Source: Aquila chrysaetos chrysaetos (taxonomy: Eukaryota > Chordata > Aves > Accipitriformes > Accipitridae). From it: DNA of 64,000 nucleotides. Shown here piece after piece: positions 15,001-28,100 of this stretch (positions are counted from its first letter, which is position 1; each line of letters opens with the position of its first letter). A program made the translations under genes and the position numbers. The notes beneath the pieces were generated by a model that was not told the DNA's origin, did not search any database, and saw only the letters and a program-made list of their open reading frames with translations. The DNA lies in NCBI RefSeq assembly GCF_900496995.4, contig NC_044014.1:15402501-15466500 (forward strand), written 5' to 3'.

Positions 15001-18000
15001 TTCTGTACATGAAACTGTACATACACTATTTTGTTGCTGTTCATCTGTTAAAATACTACTTGTGTTCAATTTTGGTTATAGTCATGGAGGAAGGAAAGAA
15101 GTAGCATGTGACAGAGGAAGCTGTATTAGGCTGTTTTACAAACAGGGAAATCATCAGATTTTCTGAATGGCTAAGTCACATGGATGTCTTGAGTCCTGTC
15201 TTCTGTAATCAGAAGACCATCCTCCCTCCCTTCTGATGTAATCAGTGGAAACTGTTTGAGGCTGAGCCAGACCTTCACCTGCAGGCTTCAGAAAGAGATT
15301 TATGAATCTTTTCTCATAAACAAGTATTAGAAAGATTTTGTATTTCCATCCATCCAAAAATTGAATATTGGTTTGGTTATTTGAGACTATCATGGAGATC
15401 TCTTAGCAAGTATTTTGACCTTGCTTTTGACCTTGATGTAGATGATGGGAAAATAAAACCAACTGCTGAATTTAATTTTCAGTAATTAAAACTACAGAAA
15501 GTTTTGTAGGTTACTTAGGTAACTTAAACCAGTGTTTTAAAATGTTTCTAATATATGAATGTAGTGTTTCAAATTAGTTATTTAGGCAAATGTGTAGACA
15601 TACTTGTCCATTGATCTGGCCATTGGAAGAATCATTCCAGAAAGCAAAGATAGTGCTGTATCTAGATGTGAAGAGTTATGATTGACTGCTAAAGCTCTTT
15701 TGATTTCTCTCCAGGCATACTACCTAATCTACATCCTCCTTCATCTAGTCAGTGAAGCTAGTTTCTTTGATGTTGTAAATTCTAATCAAAGGGTGAGTAA
15801 CTTCAGTGGCTAGATCTTTAGATTTTAAAAGACTATTTATCATGCACACTTGGTCTATTTTGGTAAGAGCTATCATGTGATGGAAGATCACCAGTGGATA
15901 ATAGCACTGGGGGAAACTTTTGTTCTGGGGCAAAGTAAATGTAGAAGAGCTTTCTCTGCATTTCTGCAGATGGAACTACCTCAAAACATAAGGCTGTGGA
16001 TCAGCAGACATTTATTTTGTTAATCTTTCTCAGAAAGTAACTGGAGATTAACTCAACACGGAAATTCTAAGAAGTTCAATGATCCTATGAACTCTTGAAG
16101 TAAGGTTGAAATTTTTCAGTCTAGAAGAAAACCACTTTGAAAACACCCAGTAAAATATGTTCAAACGCATCACGGTTTTCTGTGCTGGAGTGCAGCCATG
16201 CAACAAGTGAAAGCTAGGACCGTATCTCTTCTGTTCTCTGTAGTGATAGTTCCTTTGTGCCATGTGATGTGAACATCTGTTAAGTAATACCTTCTGCTTA
16301 GCCTTTCAGTAATCCTATTCAGATTTCTGTGATCATTTACTGCAAGGTGTTTGTGTACACCTTCTGCCCCATGGAATCACTGCTGGCTTTTAAGAAATCT
16401 GTCATGAACTGTTTGAGAGAAGTAAAGCAGTAATGTTTGGTTACATTTCAGGGCTTAAGTGTCTCAGTTTCCTACTCAATGCAAAAAGATAATCACAGAG
16501 TATAATCTGAAACAAAACCGTATGTGGTAAAGAAAATAATTATATTGTGATGATCTTTTGGGATTTGTTTTTTACAACTGCCTTCATGAAGATTTGTGGA
16601 GAACTTGATCTTTTTTTATATTTTTTTTTAATGTCTCTGTATTTCTTCATGAAGAAAGAGTCCATTATTCACTGACCTGTTAGCCATCAAGTGGCAAGAG
16701 GGGTGTGGCTGAATATTGTGCAGGCTAGACTTTGTATAAAATCAATATAACTATTTCATTTCTGGTCCTCTTCCAGTTACATGGGGTAAATTGTCATGGC
16801 CTTGAGACACCAGCAAATGTTTGTGAGTAGAATTTCAGCGTGTCTCACCTGTTCTGCAAAGCAGAGCCTCTTTGCAGGTGTTCAGTGAGGGATTGCAAAC
16901 AGGAATTTTATGAAGAAATTGACAGAATGTGAAAGATCTTGGGAGCCATTATGAAGAGATTATGAAGTTGCGAAACTGCTTTATTAAAGTAATCAGAAAT
17001 TTAGAGAGAAATAAAAGATCAGTGCATAAACCTTGGATATGTTTTACCTGCTCAGACAATTCCTACAAAAGAAAATGACCTGAGTCATCCTTGAAACTAC
17101 TTTTTAAAGCTCTTAGACCTGGTTTACCAGGTGCATACAAGCAACTGATAGAGGATGTTGTGATCTTATGTTCTTTCTTTTCCCCCTTCCTTACTGTATG
17201 TTTCTGAGAAAAATTCAAACTGAAGCATATAATTTTTAAATTGAAGTAATATTTGAAGAAAGCTTTTAGTTTTGACGTGGAGGATTTAAATAGCTGTACA
17301 CTTTTGTCTTTATTTAGCAACACTTACTGAAGCTTTGCAGTGCCTTAGATAAGCACATAAAATGTGATATTAGGGAAGATGCAAGGCTGTTTTATCGAAC
17401 TAAGGTAAGGCATGTAAGTTTGGGGGTTTTTGTTTGTTTTGGGGTGGTTTTTTGTGTTCTTGTTGTGTGTTGTTCCTCATCCCAGCCCTGGAAATTCTAA
17501 GAGTTCCTCATGGGTTTGCTTTTTTTCCTGGTTTCTCTGTCTGCATCATGTCTTTGCAAATATGTAAGTATATGCCCATTCTAATGCACTGAAAATACTC
17601 TTTTTGCTAACAACAGGACTCTTAACAACTGTAAAATGCGAGCTTGCCTGCGTTTTAGCCAGGCAACCCACAGAGTTGCTCTATTTCTTTTCCTGGCAGT
17701 TACTGATAGTTGACTCAACTTTTAAGAGCAGGGGCTACCTGCAGGGCAGGATACAGACTACTGAAAAACCAGCCTATCTTGCATGTGTCTCTGTTTTATT
17801 TTCAAATTAATGAGTTAGTTAAAAATGTTGTGGATTTAAGCCAACTGTGTGTGATGTAGCATCAAGCTTAGATAATTGCCTTTCATTTGCATTGTGGTGT
17901 GGGGCTTACTAATGATAGTCCTAATTTTGTGACTTTAATGCTTTGCATGCTGTCGTAGCAAGCCAAATCAGATCAGTGATGATAAAGTGACCGACCCCAG

Positions 18001-20048
18001 CTTTGAAAAGCCTTGGCTTCTTCAGTTTTAAATCAAACTTTTGCAGTTGTATGCATCCTTACCTCTTGAGAAGATTTTTCTTTTTTTATTCAGCCAGATT
18101 AGTAGAGCGTGGATCCTTTTAACAAGTTAATTACTCTTGCCTTGGATTTTTGTATCTCGAGTCACTTTCACTTTTGTTTCTATTGCCCTTGCACTGAGAG
18201 GGGAAAATCTTACTCTGTTTTTCCCCCTCACTTTATTTGTGTAATAGTACAGTAACTTCCAGAGGATGCCACTGTGCTGGGTTTTAACACAGCATATGAA
18301 GCAAATCTCTGTTCTGAATGGCTTGGATTAAACACCTGCATGTGATTGGTTATGAAAAAGCACAGTTTTATGAATGATGAATTCATTTCAGAAGCAGACA
18401 GTGCTGCATAGTTGGCTTTTGTGACTGCAGTTGCAGGCAACTTTTCTAGGTACAATCAGACTTGTGTAACAAACCTAACTCACCCGAAGGATGAGGTGGG
18501 TGTTTGGGAGGCCAGAGGCTTTTATGGTGATTCCAAACACTTAACACGGGCAGTCAAGTGCCTGTAACTTGTTTGCGTAGAGTATGTGACTTTGAATTCA
18601 GAGTCCCAAATTACAGGGATCTGGTTGGAGTTGAGGTGGTGATACTTTGTGCCAGCTGTAAAATTGTTCCCTCTCAGTAAACCTTGGGTGTTGGGTTATC
18701 TGGGGTTTTATGGGTTTGGGGGTTGGGGTGGAGACAGGGGGTATGATTTTGGTTTTTTTTTAACATAAATGGCTAAACTAATCAAACTGAATTTGCAGGT
18801 AAAAGACTTAGTTGCTAGGATATACGGCAAATGGCAAGATTCAATACAAACCACTCGGCCTACTCAGGTACTGTAATGAAACCTTCTCTCTTTTTCATAT
18901 TGCAGGGTGCATTTAACTCACTTGTTTTTAGCATTTGAAAACAGCATATTCTTTTAAAGAGTTTTTTTTTTTTCTTCATAAATGGCATGGCTATGGAATA
19001 CACTTAGATGTATTAGAATAGATTTTAATTAAAATTCTTACTTTGCTGGCTTCAGTAAAACCAAGATTTCATCTTTATCTTTAAAAGTGCTGCTTTTGTA
19101 AATGGCTTGCATAATACACTAAAATGCTAGTACTGAGTCAAGTCACAGGGCCTGACTCTGATTATAGTTATTACCAGATGCTTTGAAAAGGACGATGGGG
19201 CAGGAATGCAGTTAATCACTTCCTGCCATGGTCTGGCAGTGTGTGACTTCGAGACTACTTGAGTCCAAGGTTCTATCCACATATGTTTAACGGCTCTTGA
19301 TAACTCCTCCCCCTTTGAACGTGTAGAATTTTATGCAATGATTAGGAAAAGCCTTTCATGCTCATAGTAAATAGCGTCGTTATTAGTCTCTCAGTAATAT
19401 TTGCCTTCATGATACCTAGCTGGCCTTGATGGAACAGGTGGATAATTTCTACTGAAACCCAGAGTTCAGAGCTGTTTCTTCCAGTCTAGGGTTGTAAGGT
19501 TTCTTTTGTAATGAGATCAGACCAACTGTTTGAGTCCTGTCTTGGAATATAAAGCTACCTGTCTTGGAAAAGCTTATCTTTCCGGTAATGTAGTGTATCA
19601 CTTACATAAAATTTAAATTATACATACATGCTTAGTATCGATTTGAGTTAAAAATTGTGTAATCAACCATTTGTCTGTAAAGACTACTAATGGCTCCCAG
19701 CAGTGTGCAAAAAAGACATCGTTTGTAGTTCGTGTGACATTTCTTGTTATAGAGGGGGAAGGGAATTAGACAGTAACACATGGCTGCAGAAGCTACTTAG
19801 CAATTGGAAGTTGGTAGTGATGCTGCTCTTTCAGAGTTGTTTTTTCAGAGATATTTGGTGTTGATTCACATATGGAGAAACTGGCAAGTGTTTCAGAATA
19901 AAATTCTAGGGACTTGCAACTCATTGTTGTGATCTCAAGCTAAGCACTTGCCTACTCTACTCTTCTATCATTGTTTTTCTGACTTGTTTACTACTTTGCT
20001 TTTACTCTTCAGGGAAAACTGCATGACTTCTGGGAACCAGATTCATGA
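1..20048 (+). CDS. SLF2: SLF2 (FAM178A), SMC5/6 complex localization factor 2, 3' 16 coding exons (5' partial)
   Basis: SLF2 works with SLF1 to bring the SMC5/6 complex to DNA lesions in the nucleus (known for the family). Coding exons: 1-813, 4212-4294, 5242-5355, 5629-5796, 7610-7712, 9153-9228, 11010-11151, 11610-11718, 12903-13079, 13641-13738, 14182-14269, 14784-14906, 15715-15792, 17318-17404, 18799-18867, 20013-20048. All have AG/GT borders and join in phase, giving 787 residues and a TGA at 20046. The first exon is open at base 1, so about a third of the protein (human 1186 aa) lies upstream. That exon is Ser-rich and disordered-looking, with an acidic run before V-F-I-P-L (bases 640-705) that could be a SUMO-interacting motif (inference). 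From 5629 on the protein is helical and Leu-rich, matching the conserved C-terminal FAM178 domain. It ends in W-E-P-D-S from an 11-codon exon. The name rests on this domain plus SEMA4G, MRPL43 and TWNK downstream. Confidence 0.88.
1637..2121 (+). mobile_element. Old, diverged ERV LTR (same family as 2566-3144)
   Basis: This stretch in SLF2 intron 1 lines up with the LTR at 2566-3144 along its length. It has a G-C-T-G-G-G plus GGAGTTAA start, a shared block around AGTTGGCA..GGACA..CAGCTGACCC (about 1814-1850), a polypyrimidine 3' part with ATTAAA near 2022, and a GGCTGGGGT end. It is much more diverged, and I see no matching target duplication, so the borders are approximate. It carries no coding sequence. 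It is probably an older subfamily member in the same orientation. Confidence 0.7.
2566..3144 (+). mobile_element. Solo LTR of an avian ERVL-like endogenous retrovirus
   Basis: A 579-bp element begins TGTCC and ends GACA, with perfect 5-bp target duplications GTGCA at 2561-2565 and 3145-3149. It contains an ATTAAA poly(A) signal at 3013-3018 and the GGTTAAACCACGACA end that I recognise from a large LTR family in bird genomes. No internal retroviral sequence lies beside it, so it is a solo LTR left by recombination between two LTRs. A 5-bp duplication fits the ERVL class (family knowledge). It sits in SLF2 intron 1 in the sense direction, so its poly(A) signal could in principle act on SLF2 transcripts. 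Confidence 0.88.
4295..20012 (+). other. SLF2 introns after the second visible coding exon
   Basis: These are AT-rich introns of about 270-1,530 bp, apart from several of 0.5-1.9 kb. The longest are 5797-7609, 9229-11009 and 15793-17317. I found no further exon that keeps phase, no RNA gene and no intact mobile element. There are short homopolymers (T-runs near 10250-10280; A-rich near 12690-12735) and one possible CR1 scrap near 10100-10235, listed separately. Confidence 0.6.
10100..10235 (-). mobile_element. Possible decayed CR1 LINE fragment
   Basis: Within an SLF2 intron, the stretch with GTTCCTGGAAAGTAGTCTA and, further on, CTGTTCCAGTGCTTAAC resembles the antisense of the 3' part of avian CR1 elements, where a 'lump' with CTGTTCCAGTGC is typical. 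Similarity is short and the usual 3' octamer repeats are missing, so both borders and the call are uncertain. Confidence 0.4.
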
Positions 20049-21624
20049 AATCTTGCCTAGTTCAGGGAAAATAATAGAAAAACTCTGAAACCAAGGAAGA
20101 TGTAGAATGAATGGAGCTTCACCTTGGTTGGAACAGAAGAAATCAGTCACCCGAGTTAAAACTTGGGCTTCATTCAAGCAAATACTAGAAACACAAGGAT
20201 CTAATTTGATTAACGTTGCTTTTACTACAAATACACAACTTCTGAAAAATTGAAGTGGGTAAACTGAAAAAAACCCGGCTATTTCTATAGCCCTGTCTGA
20301 AATGGCTAGAAATATTTTATCATATTGAAAGCTGAGGGAAGTTTTCTTGTTTCCATTGTTAATCACAAGACATATTTGAAAACTGTATGTGTTCGTTTCC
20401 TTACCAGCACACACCTGCAACCATTGTTTTAGGGTGGCTGGGAAAGAACTGCCCTATGACATGGAATGTGAGTTCAGAGAGTGTTAGACCTTCCCTGTTG
20501 TGAACAGGTGAGGAAGTGGTTCAGAACGGGGCTGAATAACAGAATTGCCTGCACATGTTAATCTGCAAAGCAGAATTAGTATGCCCATCCAATGACTCTA
20601 AAAATTACAAAATACAGCAGTTGTATGTGAACAAGTGACTGCTCTCATGTCCACTTCAGGGTGGAAACAGAGCTTAAGAGTGGTTGTGCCCAAAGAAGTT
20701 AAGTGGATGCTTCTTTGCTCTGTGGTTGTGTTTTATCAAATAACAAAAAGGAATTTGTTATTACAGTGATGCGTTCATTTTATCTTAACTTCCTCATCTT
20801 CAGGCATTAATTTATTTATGCAGTGAATGTGACTGCACAGGAAGTGTTTCTATAAGACCAAGTTATAAATGAGATCTTATTACCCCAGTAGTATTGTTGT
20901 ACTGATCTTTAAGAAACAATGTATCTGTATTTGTTGTCTGGCTTCAGAACTTTCTCTAAATGGAGAAAATACTAATCCTAAAATATCAGCTCAGTGGAGA
21001 TTTGAGGAGATGAGCATTTGGCCCACCTATGTAAAAACTGAGAAAGCCTGAATTCCTTTGTGTGAAGTCTTGCCACACACAATATGTGCGCAAAGCTCCA
21101 AGGGCTGTTTGTTAAATAATCAAAGGAAAAATGTGATCTCCTTTTGTGTTCTCTGTGCAGTCATTTAAATCTTACACTGTAGTTTTTCTGTAGGATATGA
21201 AGAGAAAGTTAGGGTATTGGGTAGAAGCACCAACTGGGATTCCCTTAACAAGTGAGATTTTTAGTAACATGTCCATTTTATAATACCGTTTCCTCTTAAT
21301 TTTTGTAGATTATCCTGTCTTGTATGATAAATTCCTTACAACTTTCCAAGATGAGAATGTAAAATAAGGCTCAAACCCCTGCCCCAATCCAAAAACCAAA
21401 AAACACCCTTCAAATTTAAGTATGTATATTACATATAAAGGAACTGCTAGAGAATGGACACATGTCTTACAGGGAAGGTATTTTATTTGCAAATTCCTGT
21501 TAAATGTCTTGTATTTCATTTCAAGTGTTAGAGAGTTAGCCTAAGACTGCAGCATCTCTGTGCCCTTCACAGGATAATCGGCTTATCTTTGTTCAAACAA
21601 AAGTTATGCTCGTGGCATTGTTCA

Positions 21625-21651
21625 GGGGGGGGGAAAAAAAAAAAAAAAAAA
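21625..21651 (+). repeat. G9 then A18 homopolymer runs in the SLF2 3' UTR
   Basis: Nine G are followed by eighteen A at 21625-21651. It is probably a polymorphic simple repeat; run lengths may be wrong in an assembly. Confidence 0.85.
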
Positions 21652-22133
21652 TCCCCATTTTTAATCTCAACGTGTTATTGAAGAATTGGAAGAATCTACC
21701 TCAAAGGGTATCTTTGTTTGGCAATAGAACTGCTTTAGGCTAAAAAAAAAAATTACGTGGTGTTACATAGGTATGGCAATGCCATCCTTTGCTCTGCCTG
21801 TCTTTGATAGTGTTTGATACAACCTTCCCTCTGGTAGCAGTTGCTTACTGTGTTGAATATATTGTATGTTAATTTTATTAATGTTTATATTTTTTCTCAC
21901 TAATGTTGTATAAAGTTTAAAAAAATTGCAGAATATGTTTATTGTATGTAATGTGTATATATTTTCTTACTATGTAAAGTTGAAGTTGCTGTCCTGTATA
22001 TTTTGGAGAAGGAAAGGGGAGGGTTTTAGACAGCTTTTGTACTGCAGTTCAAAACACATTGAAACTGCTGAGGCTTTTTTCCGGATTAAATAACCACTTT
22101 GATACTTACTTCTATTTAATAGAACAATGAAAA

Positions 22134-22139
22134 AATAAA
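22134..22139 (+). terminator. SLF2: Poly(A) signal AATAAA, likely SLF2 3' end
   Basis: This is a canonical hexamer 2.1 kb after the SLF2 stop. A T-rich stretch follows, and composition shifts to GC-rich sequence within the next 2 kb. Cleavage would be expected near 22150-22165. Confidence 0.6.
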
Positions 22140-25100
22140 ACTAGACATGCTTTTCTAATTAAATGTCCCTGGACAAAATGGGCATGCCTCAGCTCTGTTT
22201 CACAAAAAAAGGGCTGCGGGTCTTATTTTGGTCTTACAGCACATGTTGTAATTCTTAGGTTCACAGCTGATTAGCTTACTATAAATGGAGAAAGTCTTGA
22301 AATCATTCTTAGCTCAGCCAGTCCTGTGTATTCATGCTTAATGCCTGTGTATACATTCTGACATTTTCCCTCTCTCTCCCCCTCCTGCTTTGTCTGGACT
22401 TTTCTTCCATCTGTTTTGTAGCTGAGTAGTAATTCCCCAGTTGCTTAAGTCTAGACGTGGGTTGAATTGGAGCTCATCAGTATCCTTACAGAGATGAACC
22501 CAAAGCATCGCTGCAGTCTTTACAAGGGACTGCTGAGCTGAGCACTGCTTCAGGACTCCTGGAAATGAAATAGCAAACCTGCTGCTGTTGTGTTTTGCCA
22601 ACTCATTTTCTGGCCCCCAGCCAGAAGTTACGTGCATTGGAAAAGGCTGTTTGCACGGTAAATGTCTTAACTGCTTTGGGTGTCTTCAGATAAGCATTTT
22701 GCACTGAGGTTTATCTTTTGATATTATGTTGGCTGTATTAAGAGCTATGTTATCTCATTTCATGTGAAATTAGGTGCACTTTATTGCAGTAATCACAGAC
22801 AAAAAATTAAAGGCTGACTATAAAATATACATTTGTGGCTCTTTGCCTTTGTTTTTTAAATTTTCTGACAAGCCTCTGTATGGCTTCAACTTAAAGCTAG
22901 AAGCTTTTTTTAAGAAACCTGCCAGTGAAACTATTTGCACATCTCGTATTTTCACCGTTCTGTTGTGGAACTTGGTAATGGATGGGGATTTCAGAAGTGA
23001 TTAATGACTTGCAGGTAGGTCTGGCTGAAGGTCAGTCGGACATGTGTGCTTCATTGATGCAGTGGCTGCAGGAACTCTCTGAAGTCCCCAAAGCTGATAC
23101 TTGAGTTGATAATATCTTTGGGAAAAGCAGATGACTGGAACAAACATGTGAAGTGCGCCATTATTGCTGGCAGAGCAGCTGGTGAGATTGCTACCTCTGA
23201 AGTCCTATCACATGGCATTTCAGTGTGGAAGACGACCTTTTTTTAATAACGAGGGATGGATACTGCGGTGCTAATTTTCTGAGCAGAGACAAGCCAGGTC
23301 TGTGTCCATCAAAGGTGCCTGTGCTTAGCATCCTCTAGCAGCCAGCTCTGGGTCTCAGCGATGGCCTAGCCCAGGGGTGGACACTAGGCACGTGGGCTGC
23401 GAGAGAGACTACGCTATCTCTTGGGAGATTGAAGCAAGTACTTCTGGGTAGTTGGGTTACAAAGAGGATTCTTCTGCTGACCCTGTCGCTAGCAGGAATA
23501 CTTCAAGCCACAGTATTAACACTGGTCTTGTATGTTTGTTTTTTCTTCTTTCCCAGGAGAACTGTATGTATAGCATAGTATCCCTGGCTTGGGTTTGTGG
23601 TTTGTTTTGTTGGTTGGTTGTTTTGTTTGGTTTTCCTTCCACTGGCTTCTGGAGTTTGTGTGCCACTGGAAGGGGCAAGTCAGAAAGGGTGCTGCTGGAG
23701 ATGACCCTCCTAATTCTTCTGGGGGCTCATTCCTTGGGCTTATGGACTCTTGAGAAACTTCTTCTTGCCCAAGGTTCCCCCAGTGGGAAATAACCTACTC
23801 TGCCACAGGGGCAGCTGTTGGCGCTGACATCTTGGTGCTTGTTTCTGTATCCTGAAAAAGAGAAAAGGCTCTCAGGACTGGCTGGTGTGGGTTGGAGAAG
23901 AGGCTTGATGAGCTTGTAGGAGCCTAGGCAGCTGCTGTGGGATCCTCCCCTGGAGCTCCAAAGGAGCTGCCCCAGAGAGGTCAGACAATCATTAGTGGAT
24001 TTAGCTCATTCCTTGTGGTTTAAGTTATCAGAACGCTCTTAATGACGTTCAAATTGCCATTTTCCCATCTTCCCCCCCGGGCTGTGAATTACCGAGATGT
24101 TTTGCCTTGTAGATGTTTTGCCAGCTTTACTGGTGGGGCCCCTTCTTATCTAGTGTTGAAAAGGGCTTTCAGTGCTGGGGAACAGTGTGGGCTGCTGATG
24201 GGGAGGATCCTAGAGAAAGTAAATTCCTCGAAGGGCTTCTCCTTGCAGAGGTGCTTTTAGTGTTGCCTGACTGCTGCTTTTTTCAGCCAGCACTTCTTCG
24301 CCTTTGCAGTAAGGAATTTGAAAGGGAATATTTTATCTGGTATCAAAAGTAGGGCTGGGTGGTGAGAGAAGAAAAACATTCACATCCTCCCATCTTGATA
24401 TTTTGGTCTGGATGCTGAAAGCTGGTCACCATGCTTGCAGGCTGCTGGTTAAGATGTGTTTTCAGATGACTTTTAAGTGGCATTCAGATATGTTGTACTT
24501 TTTTGAATGCCTCCCGTTTCTCTGTGTGGTGAGCTGCTGCTAATGTTTCATCTCCAGCTTCCCTGCTGCCTCCCAGTTCCCTATAGGGAGGTCATAGGGG
24601 AGGGGATGGAAACTCAACTGGAATTCTTCCCTTCATTGTCATCAAAGCGTCTTTGCCATCAGCCTGGGGGGAGACCTAAAGCTTTTCAAGGCAGGTTTGG
24701 CCTGTATGGTGTGTAGGGGAGGGCTCCTGGCCACAGGATACGGGGCCGTTCTCACACACCCTTCTCCCAGTGCTTCCCTTTGGGTTTGCATTCACCGCTG
24801 CAGCTGCCTGAAGCCCGCCGAGCGATGCTCCTTCCCTTTCGCAGAGGAAAGCAGGAAGGGTAAATAGATTTTTGCTGCTTTTGTGCTACTGGGCGAGCAT
24901 CCTTCACCCGAGCAGTGAGTGCTGTGAGCTGGGGCTCAGTTTGCAGGCTCCGTGGCTTTGGTTCTGGGTCTCAGGCTCTCTTCTCTCAAAGCCTGCTTGG
25001 AGATGAAAGTTCTGGCTCTCGGAGCGCAGGCAGGAGCAGGGGGGTCCCTTTCCTTTCCAGGCTCACCACCAGGCTGCGGCTGGAGTAAAAATAATGGCTT

Positions 25101-28054
25101 AAAGCTGCCAGGGTTGGTGGTGGGGAGAGGATGGCTAGGTATTAAGTTTCATGCTTTATTCACGCTGCGGACTTTTATAAAGGCAGTGTAAATCATGCAG
25201 GGTGGCCGTGGGCTCTTCAGACGGCATCATTCAGGCTCTCAGACACATTGATCTGTGTGCTGGAAACTGAACCTGTGCCCTTTGCCCTAACCCAAGCCGC
25301 GGGGAGAGGCCTGGCAGATGAGGATGCCGAGATGCTGCTCTGCGTATCAGCTCTCCAAGTTTGTGGAGCGCTGCCTGCCTCCCCTGTGTACTAACCTATT
25401 TTTTTTTCATTATTTTGGGCTCCAGCATTGTTATGGTAAGGCTTGCACAGCACAACGTGTTTTTCCCTCCGTTGGTTTTTCTCTTATTAGCCCATTTTTC
25501 CTCTTGCCCTCATTCTGTTTTTCCCTGCAGTACACGAACGCCCTTTGCTGAGAAACTGTGTCAGCCTTCCTCATAATTAAGAGTCTGGCAGGAGCCAGTG
25601 CGACAGTCATTTTGGAGATGACGCTTCCAGTTCGGAGCTGACAGTAAGCTGGGGTGCTGCGGCAGGGGCTTGGTGCTGGGGATGCGGGAATGTTCTCTGG
25701 CTGAGCGGGTCAGGGGGACCCATGAGGAGCCCGGCGCAGGAGCAGTGAGTACCCTGGGTGCATCTCAGCTGGGGTATTTAAACTGTGTCCTCCTGAAAAG
25801 CAGCTCCAGGAATGGTTAAATTCTAGGTTATATCACAGGTTTAGCCCTTTGGGAGGGAATCTGCATGTGTGTGTATAGGACAGGAATAAATTGCAGTGGC
25901 CTTAAGTCGGCTGCATCTCTCCAGCTCGGAAATAATTGAAATGTCAGAAAGCAAGATGGAGAGCTTGACAATCAAATGGCCTAAAAAAGGGTAAATAGAG
26001 AGAAGTTATTCAATGGTGCTCTGTAATTTGGTTTCAGACTCTGTAGTTTTTTTATTAGCAGGAAGGCTCAAAGCCAACAAAAGGAGACAGGAGCTGGGGA
26101 TCTGCTTGCCTCAGGATGTTGTGGATGCTAAAAGCTTAGAGGTTCAAAGAGCATTTTGCAGCAGAAAAATCCATCAGGGTCTATGAAATCAAAGCAGCCA
26201 TCCCTGGCTGGGAAAGCTTCAGGCTGCTGATCCCTGGAGGGTGGAGTGTGTGCTGGGGAGAGACCCCAGGCATCCGTCCTGCTCATCTACCCCCTGCAAG
26301 ATGCTAGGATTTTGGACCAGCGTGGTGGGCTGCCTGTGTGCTTTACATGAATGGCTGTAGGATTTCATGTCATGTCATCTCACAGTTTCCAAACTGTCGT
26401 GTCCACGATAGCGCGTCTCCTTTCAGTCCTGAGACAGAGGTTGCTGTTGAAGGTGCTGCCAGCCATTGCTCTGAAGGAGCCTAGCAAGGTGTATATGGGA
26501 TCAAATGTCTCATGTGGCTGAAGAAAACCCAGTGACTTTTTTTGATCTTTCTAATGACACTGCAAGCAAGACTAGGAAAACAAGTCGTGTGGTTCAGGAG
26601 CTCCAGCAGAACACAATAACACCCAACCAACCACACGCCAAAGGTGACCTCCTTCCTCTCCCCTCCCACCCCATCCATAGATGTTTTCAGCTAGGGAGAA
26701 GTAAAAATAAGAGCATCTGAGGAGATTTTTAAAAAAATCCTTCCTCTGTGGTACTTTCATAACAGAATTCAGCATTTTCCCTCTAGTTGCTGTGTCAGAT
26801 TTGCCTCTTGGGGGCAACCTCACCCCGCTCCAGCTGGGAGCGTGGCTTCTGTCATTGCAAAGACAAGAGGGAGTTCATCGTGCTTGGGAGATGATGACTC
26901 ACTGCACATCTCTCACTGCCTTTGCATTATCAGATCATTTTTGGCAATCGAGGTCATTATTTGCTGAAAGGATTTAAGGAAAGCCGTCGAGGTTGACTGT
27001 TCGTGGCTTTTCAGAAATAATGCGATCGGTTCTTGAAGGTCCCTTTCCAGGCTTGGAGTCCTTCAAAGTTTTTCGTGCCCTGCTGTCCTTCACAGAGAGG
27101 AGGGTGGCATGGAAGGACATGTGTTTTGCAGCTCTGGTTTAATGGATAGAACATAAATCTGTGCGAGGCAGATTTAAGCGATGTCCCTGCTCTTCTTTTG
27201 CCTGGGATCCCTTGGACTATTACTAAGCCTATCAGCACTGCGGTTGCACTGACTTGTATATAGGGGAGAGAGCAAACTTACTGCTCCAGCTCTGTTTTAG
27301 CCCCTTGTTCCTGAGCAGGCACCTCATACAAACCCCATCCATAAATAACCATTTGCATTTATTGAAAGGGCGTTGAGGTATACGGTGGAATAAAGGGAGC
27401 ATTATTCATGCTTCGTGCTGTGGTTCCTAATGGTTCTTTACATGCTGATACGACCTACAAAGCTTGTTGTTTTGTGCCTGCAGTGCTCTGATGTTGTTCT
27501 TACCCCAAGGGTCAGAAATGACAAGAATAAACGATCATGACGGGTGTCTTGCAAATCTCCACTCCCTCGCCTTGGAAGTGTCCTTGCAAGGGAGCAGCTC
27601 GGTGACATTGCTGGCGCAGGCAGAGGGGGAGGCAGCGTGCTTGTCCGGCCGTGGGAGGCGAACGGGGCGGCCTTCACGTGAGATGCGAGAGCAGATCGAT
27701 TTATCCTTACTCCTGTTTCACCCTCTCCCCGAAGCGCAGGGACGCAGCTGGGGCTGGGTAGGGAGGTTGGCCCAAGCCCAGCACACGCAGGAACCCCCCT
27801 GGGAAAATACCGGTGGAGGAGGCTGGAGTGAGCAGGGTTAACCACAGACCCTAAAGAGTAGGGACTACTCAAAACAGGGGTGCAGGACGCTGCAGCCTGT
27901 TTCTGCCCGATGAAGGACTGAGTCAGCCCTGCTGGGACAGCAGCTCCTGGCTCCAGCCAGCCTGGGCACTCGGACGGCAGCGACCGTGCAGCTCGTTAAC
28001 CCAGCCCTCCGGCCCTCGCTCCGCTGGCCTTGACACTGTCTTTCTTAATAGCTC

Positions 28055-28100
28055 CCTCTTCTTCTTTCTTTTCTTTCCTTTTTTTTTTTTTTTTTTTTTT
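28055..28100 (+). repeat. Polypyrimidine tract ending in about 22 T
   Basis: A C/T-only stretch runs into T at 28079-28100. It is a simple repeat in intergenic DNA. Confidence 0.85.

Larger units (their letters stand above)
20049..22160 (+). other. SLF2: SLF2 3' UTR
   Basis: This follows the TGA at 20046-20048 and runs about 2.1 kb to a poly(A) signal at 22134. It is AT-rich, with several ATTTA-like and T-rich stretches and T-G-T-A motifs (for example 21850-21975), which could bind Pumilio or ARE proteins (inference). The exact cleavage site cannot be read from sequence alone. ATTAAA at 22085 is an alternative signal. Confidence 0.65.

Noticed and set aside
16048-16263. Possible CR1 3' end near ATGATCCTATGA
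   Set aside because: The match is too short, with no repeated octamer and no flanking similarity.
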